A stretch of 15,007 bases of DNA, from assembly GCA_003978285.1 (NCBI GenBank), contig QOAB01000001.1, forward strand, positions 1 through 15,007, read 5' to 3'. The position numbers and the translations under genes are program-made. Each line of letters starts with the position of its first letter. Positions within the stretch are counted from its first letter, which is position 1. Origin of the DNA: Candidatus Thioglobus sp. GTDB taxonomy: Bacteria; Pseudomonadota; Gammaproteobacteria; PS1; Thioglobaceae. The notes below the pieces were generated by a model. The model was not told the DNA's origin. It searched no databases and saw only the letters and a program-made list of their open reading frames with translations. Shown here piece after piece: positions 13,336 through 15,007 of this stretch.

Positions 13336-15007
13336 AAGTTCATAATTCTTTATATAATTTTCAATTTTTTCAAATCTTTGAATGTTTTTATCTAATTTAA
13401 TAGCATCCATATAAAGACTTGCACCTGTGTCTAAGTTTCCTAAATTAAAAAATTCTAAAGCGGCTAGCCTTATTAAGTTATCAGCATTAATTTTTCGATC
13501 AAGGGCGTCGTTATAAACATATCTTGCATATTGATAATCTCCAACAAAAATAGCAACCTGACCAACAATGCCATGATATGGTCCAAAACCATTTCTATCT
13601 TTAAAATATTCAAAATTATCTTTTAGTTTCCTAAATACAACGGTGGCTTCTTTATAAAGTTTCTTTTCTGTGAAAATCCTAACCAGTCTAGTAGAGGCGA
13701 TAACATTTTTTGGATCAATATCCAACACAGTGTTAAGGGTTTTATACTCCATTTGAACATTGCTAGACATTTTATAAGCTGATGCTAAATTTAATAGTGT
13801 CAATACATTGAATGGCATTAACTCTATAGCTTGATTAAACTGTTTAATTGCATTCAACGAATGCTTTGATTTTAAATAATTATTACCTGTGGTAATGTAG
13901 TTCCTAGCATTTAACGAATTAAAATCAATAGCTTTAATTCCTGCATTAATTGCAAGATTAAACTCTTCATTTTTTCCATATTTTTTTGACAAATGATAAT
14001 AATGCTCAGACAATACCCAGCGCACAGAATAAATTATTATCAATAGTGATAATAAAATACTAAAAAATTTTATTATTAAATTACTAGACACGTGCAAAGT
14101 GCCAGATAGTTTATTGTGACTATGAATAAAACTTAACTCTAACAATCCAAAATAAGTCAGTAATAAAAATGCAGGTAAATAAGTATGAACAGGATATGAG
14201 AACATAGCAACAACGCCAAAACCAATCGCACCTAATGCAATACCCATAACCAGTATTCTGTCTTTATTTTCAGTGTTTGTCAAAATAAACCACATTCTTT
14301 TAACAATCAAGAAAACTAACCAAAATAAAAAAATATAACCAATCAAACCTACATTAGACAGTATTTCAAGATAGTCATTATGCAACCTTCTGAGTCTGGT
14401 TTTTTCATTAAAAATTACATCTTTTTCTATTTTGTCATAATATAATGGGTATGTTTCTGACCATTGCCCAACCCCCACACCAATTAACAAGTTGTCTTCA
14501 ATCATTACAAGAGTGTTCTTCCAAGCAGGTAATCGCGCATTCATACTGCTTTTATAATCTAACGACTGTATTTTATCTAAAATCTCATCATTCTTTAGTA
14601 CCCCCACTATCAATAACGAAACAGAAACAAATACAATCGGTAATATTTTTAATTTTTTTAGGGTGATGGTATAAATGAATGATTGTTCTCTGTTACGAAT
14701 AAAATCTATTAAAACAAAGAGTAATAAAATTAAAAACTCTACAGTTATAGCAAGATAAGCTTGTCGTGCTTGAGTAAGATATAAATACCAAAGGCCAATA
14801 AAAATAGACAAGGCGTATAACACTAAATTTTTACTATTTTTAGACTTTAAATAAAAAGCAATGCTAATTGGCAAAGCCATTACAATAAAATGAGTGGAAA
14901 TATTTTTATTTCCAAAGGTTGAGCTGGGCCCAACCGCTTGAACAAAAAAACTTTGAATAAAACGATTATCAATAAAATAGCTTTGAATAATTCCAACAAT
15001 TGAAACT
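13315..15007 (-). CDS. O-antigen ligase/Wzy-family membrane protein with TPR tail (5' end missing)
   Basis: This is a polytopic inner-membrane protein of the O-antigen ligase/pilin glycosylation ligase (Wzy_C) type, which transfers or polymerises lipid-linked glycans at the periplasmic face. The ATG at 14880 is not the start. The frame stays open for 42 more codons to the window edge, and those codons encode the family block PSSTFGNKNISTH, so the N-terminus lies outside. Counting from the first complete codon (563 residues visible), the block TQARQAYLAI is near 78-87. The soluble loop has WKNTLVMIEDNLLIGVGVGQW near 162-182 written as one conserved stretch, followed by RLHNDYLE near 207-214. 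At least five more membrane helices precede a TPR-like helical tail from about 340. It is much lower in G+C than its neighbours. The exact substrate cannot be told. Confidence 0.82.
   Translation of the reverse strand, partial: VSIVGIIQSYFIDNRFIQSFFVQAVGPSSTFGNKNISTHFIVMALPISIAFYLKSKNSKNLVLYALSIFIGLWYLYLTQARQAYLAITVEFLILLLFVLIDFIRNREQSFIYTITLKKLKILPIVFVSVSLLIVGVLKNDEILDKIQSLDYKSSMNARLPAWKNTLVMIEDNLLIGVGVGQWSETYPLYYDKIEKDVIFNEKTRLRRLHNDYLEILSNVGLIGYIFLFWLVFLIVKRMWFILTNTENKDRILVMGIALGAIGFGVVAMFSYPVHTYLPAFLLLTYFGLLELSFIHSHNKLSGTLHVSSNLIIKFFSILLSLLIIIYSVRWVLSEHYYHLSKKYGKNEEFNLAINAGIKAIDFNSLNARNYITTGNNYLKSKHSLNAIKQFNQAIELMPFNVLTLLNLASAYKMSSNVQMEYKTLNTVLDIDPKNVIASTRLVRIFTEKKLYKEATVVFRKLKDNFEYFKDRNGFGPYHGIVGQVAIFVGDYQYARYVYNDALDRKINADNLIRLAALEFFNLGNLDTGASLYMDAIKLDKNIQRFEKIENYIKNYELVTDKVH

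Noticed and set aside
14880..14880. ATG at 14880 as the start of the glycan ligase gene
   Set aside because: The frame is open upstream to the window edge and encodes the conserved TFGNKN family block, so this ATG is internal.
1..15007. Defence system, CRISPR array, prophage, transposon or other novel system
   Set aside because: No spaced direct repeats, terminal inverted repeats, transposase, integrase or toxin-antitoxin genes were found. All genes belong to recognised families.

Overview
The window reads as a stretch of bacterial chromosome, most likely from a gammaproteobacterium with an AT-leaning genome. Housekeeping genes look roughly 40-50% G+C in the lines I counted by hand, while the gene at the right edge is far lower. 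Residue numbering in IscS, IscU, IscA and the IscR cluster ligands lines up exactly with the E. coli proteins as I remember them. The pairing of cysE with iscR is as in Azotobacter. A marine sulfur-oxidiser or symbiont lineage (SUP05/Thioglobus-like) would fit the composition and compactness, but that is a guess. Every gene I can support is on the minus strand, so transcription runs from right to left. There is no gene-free stretch of 300 bases; the longest gap is 109 bases. I see no tRNA, rRNA, CRISPR array or insertion sequence.

Right edge (13315-15007): a polytopic O-antigen-ligase/Wzy-type membrane protein with a TPR tail. Its reading frame runs off the window, so the N-terminus is missing.

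Centre (5709-13278): a tightly packed run of eight genes with 2-17 base gaps, ATGA overlaps or longer overlaps. In order of transcription they are lysC, ilvE, a small zinc-finger gene, aroK, a tolC-family gene, an M61 peptidase gene, a TtcA-family gene and an LpxL-type acyltransferase gene. A sigma70-like promoter sits just before lysC. The cluster mixes amino-acid biosynthesis (aspartate kinase, branched-chain aminotransferase, shikimate kinase) with envelope functions and tRNA thiolation. It is probably one transcription unit.

Left (1-5671): cysE followed by the full isc operon iscR-iscS-iscU-iscA-hscB-hscA-fdx, with only the first 11 codons of fdx inside the window. CysE makes O-acetylserine for cysteine synthesis. 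IscS takes sulfur from cysteine, IscU is the scaffold, IscA an A-type carrier, HscB/HscA the dedicated co-chaperone and chaperone, Fdx the electron donor and IscR the cluster-sensing repressor. iscR has its own strong promoter with a candidate IscR site over the -35 box. cysE has an extended -10 promoter placed so that the message could be leaderless.

No plainly new system is present. The points most worth a second look are an internal ribosome-binding site and start codon in lysC that would make a separate regulatory subunit, the possible leaderless cysE, the short iscR-iscS junction that leaves no room for an E. coli-type RyhB leader, and the low-G+C glycan-ligase gene whose true start lies outside the window.
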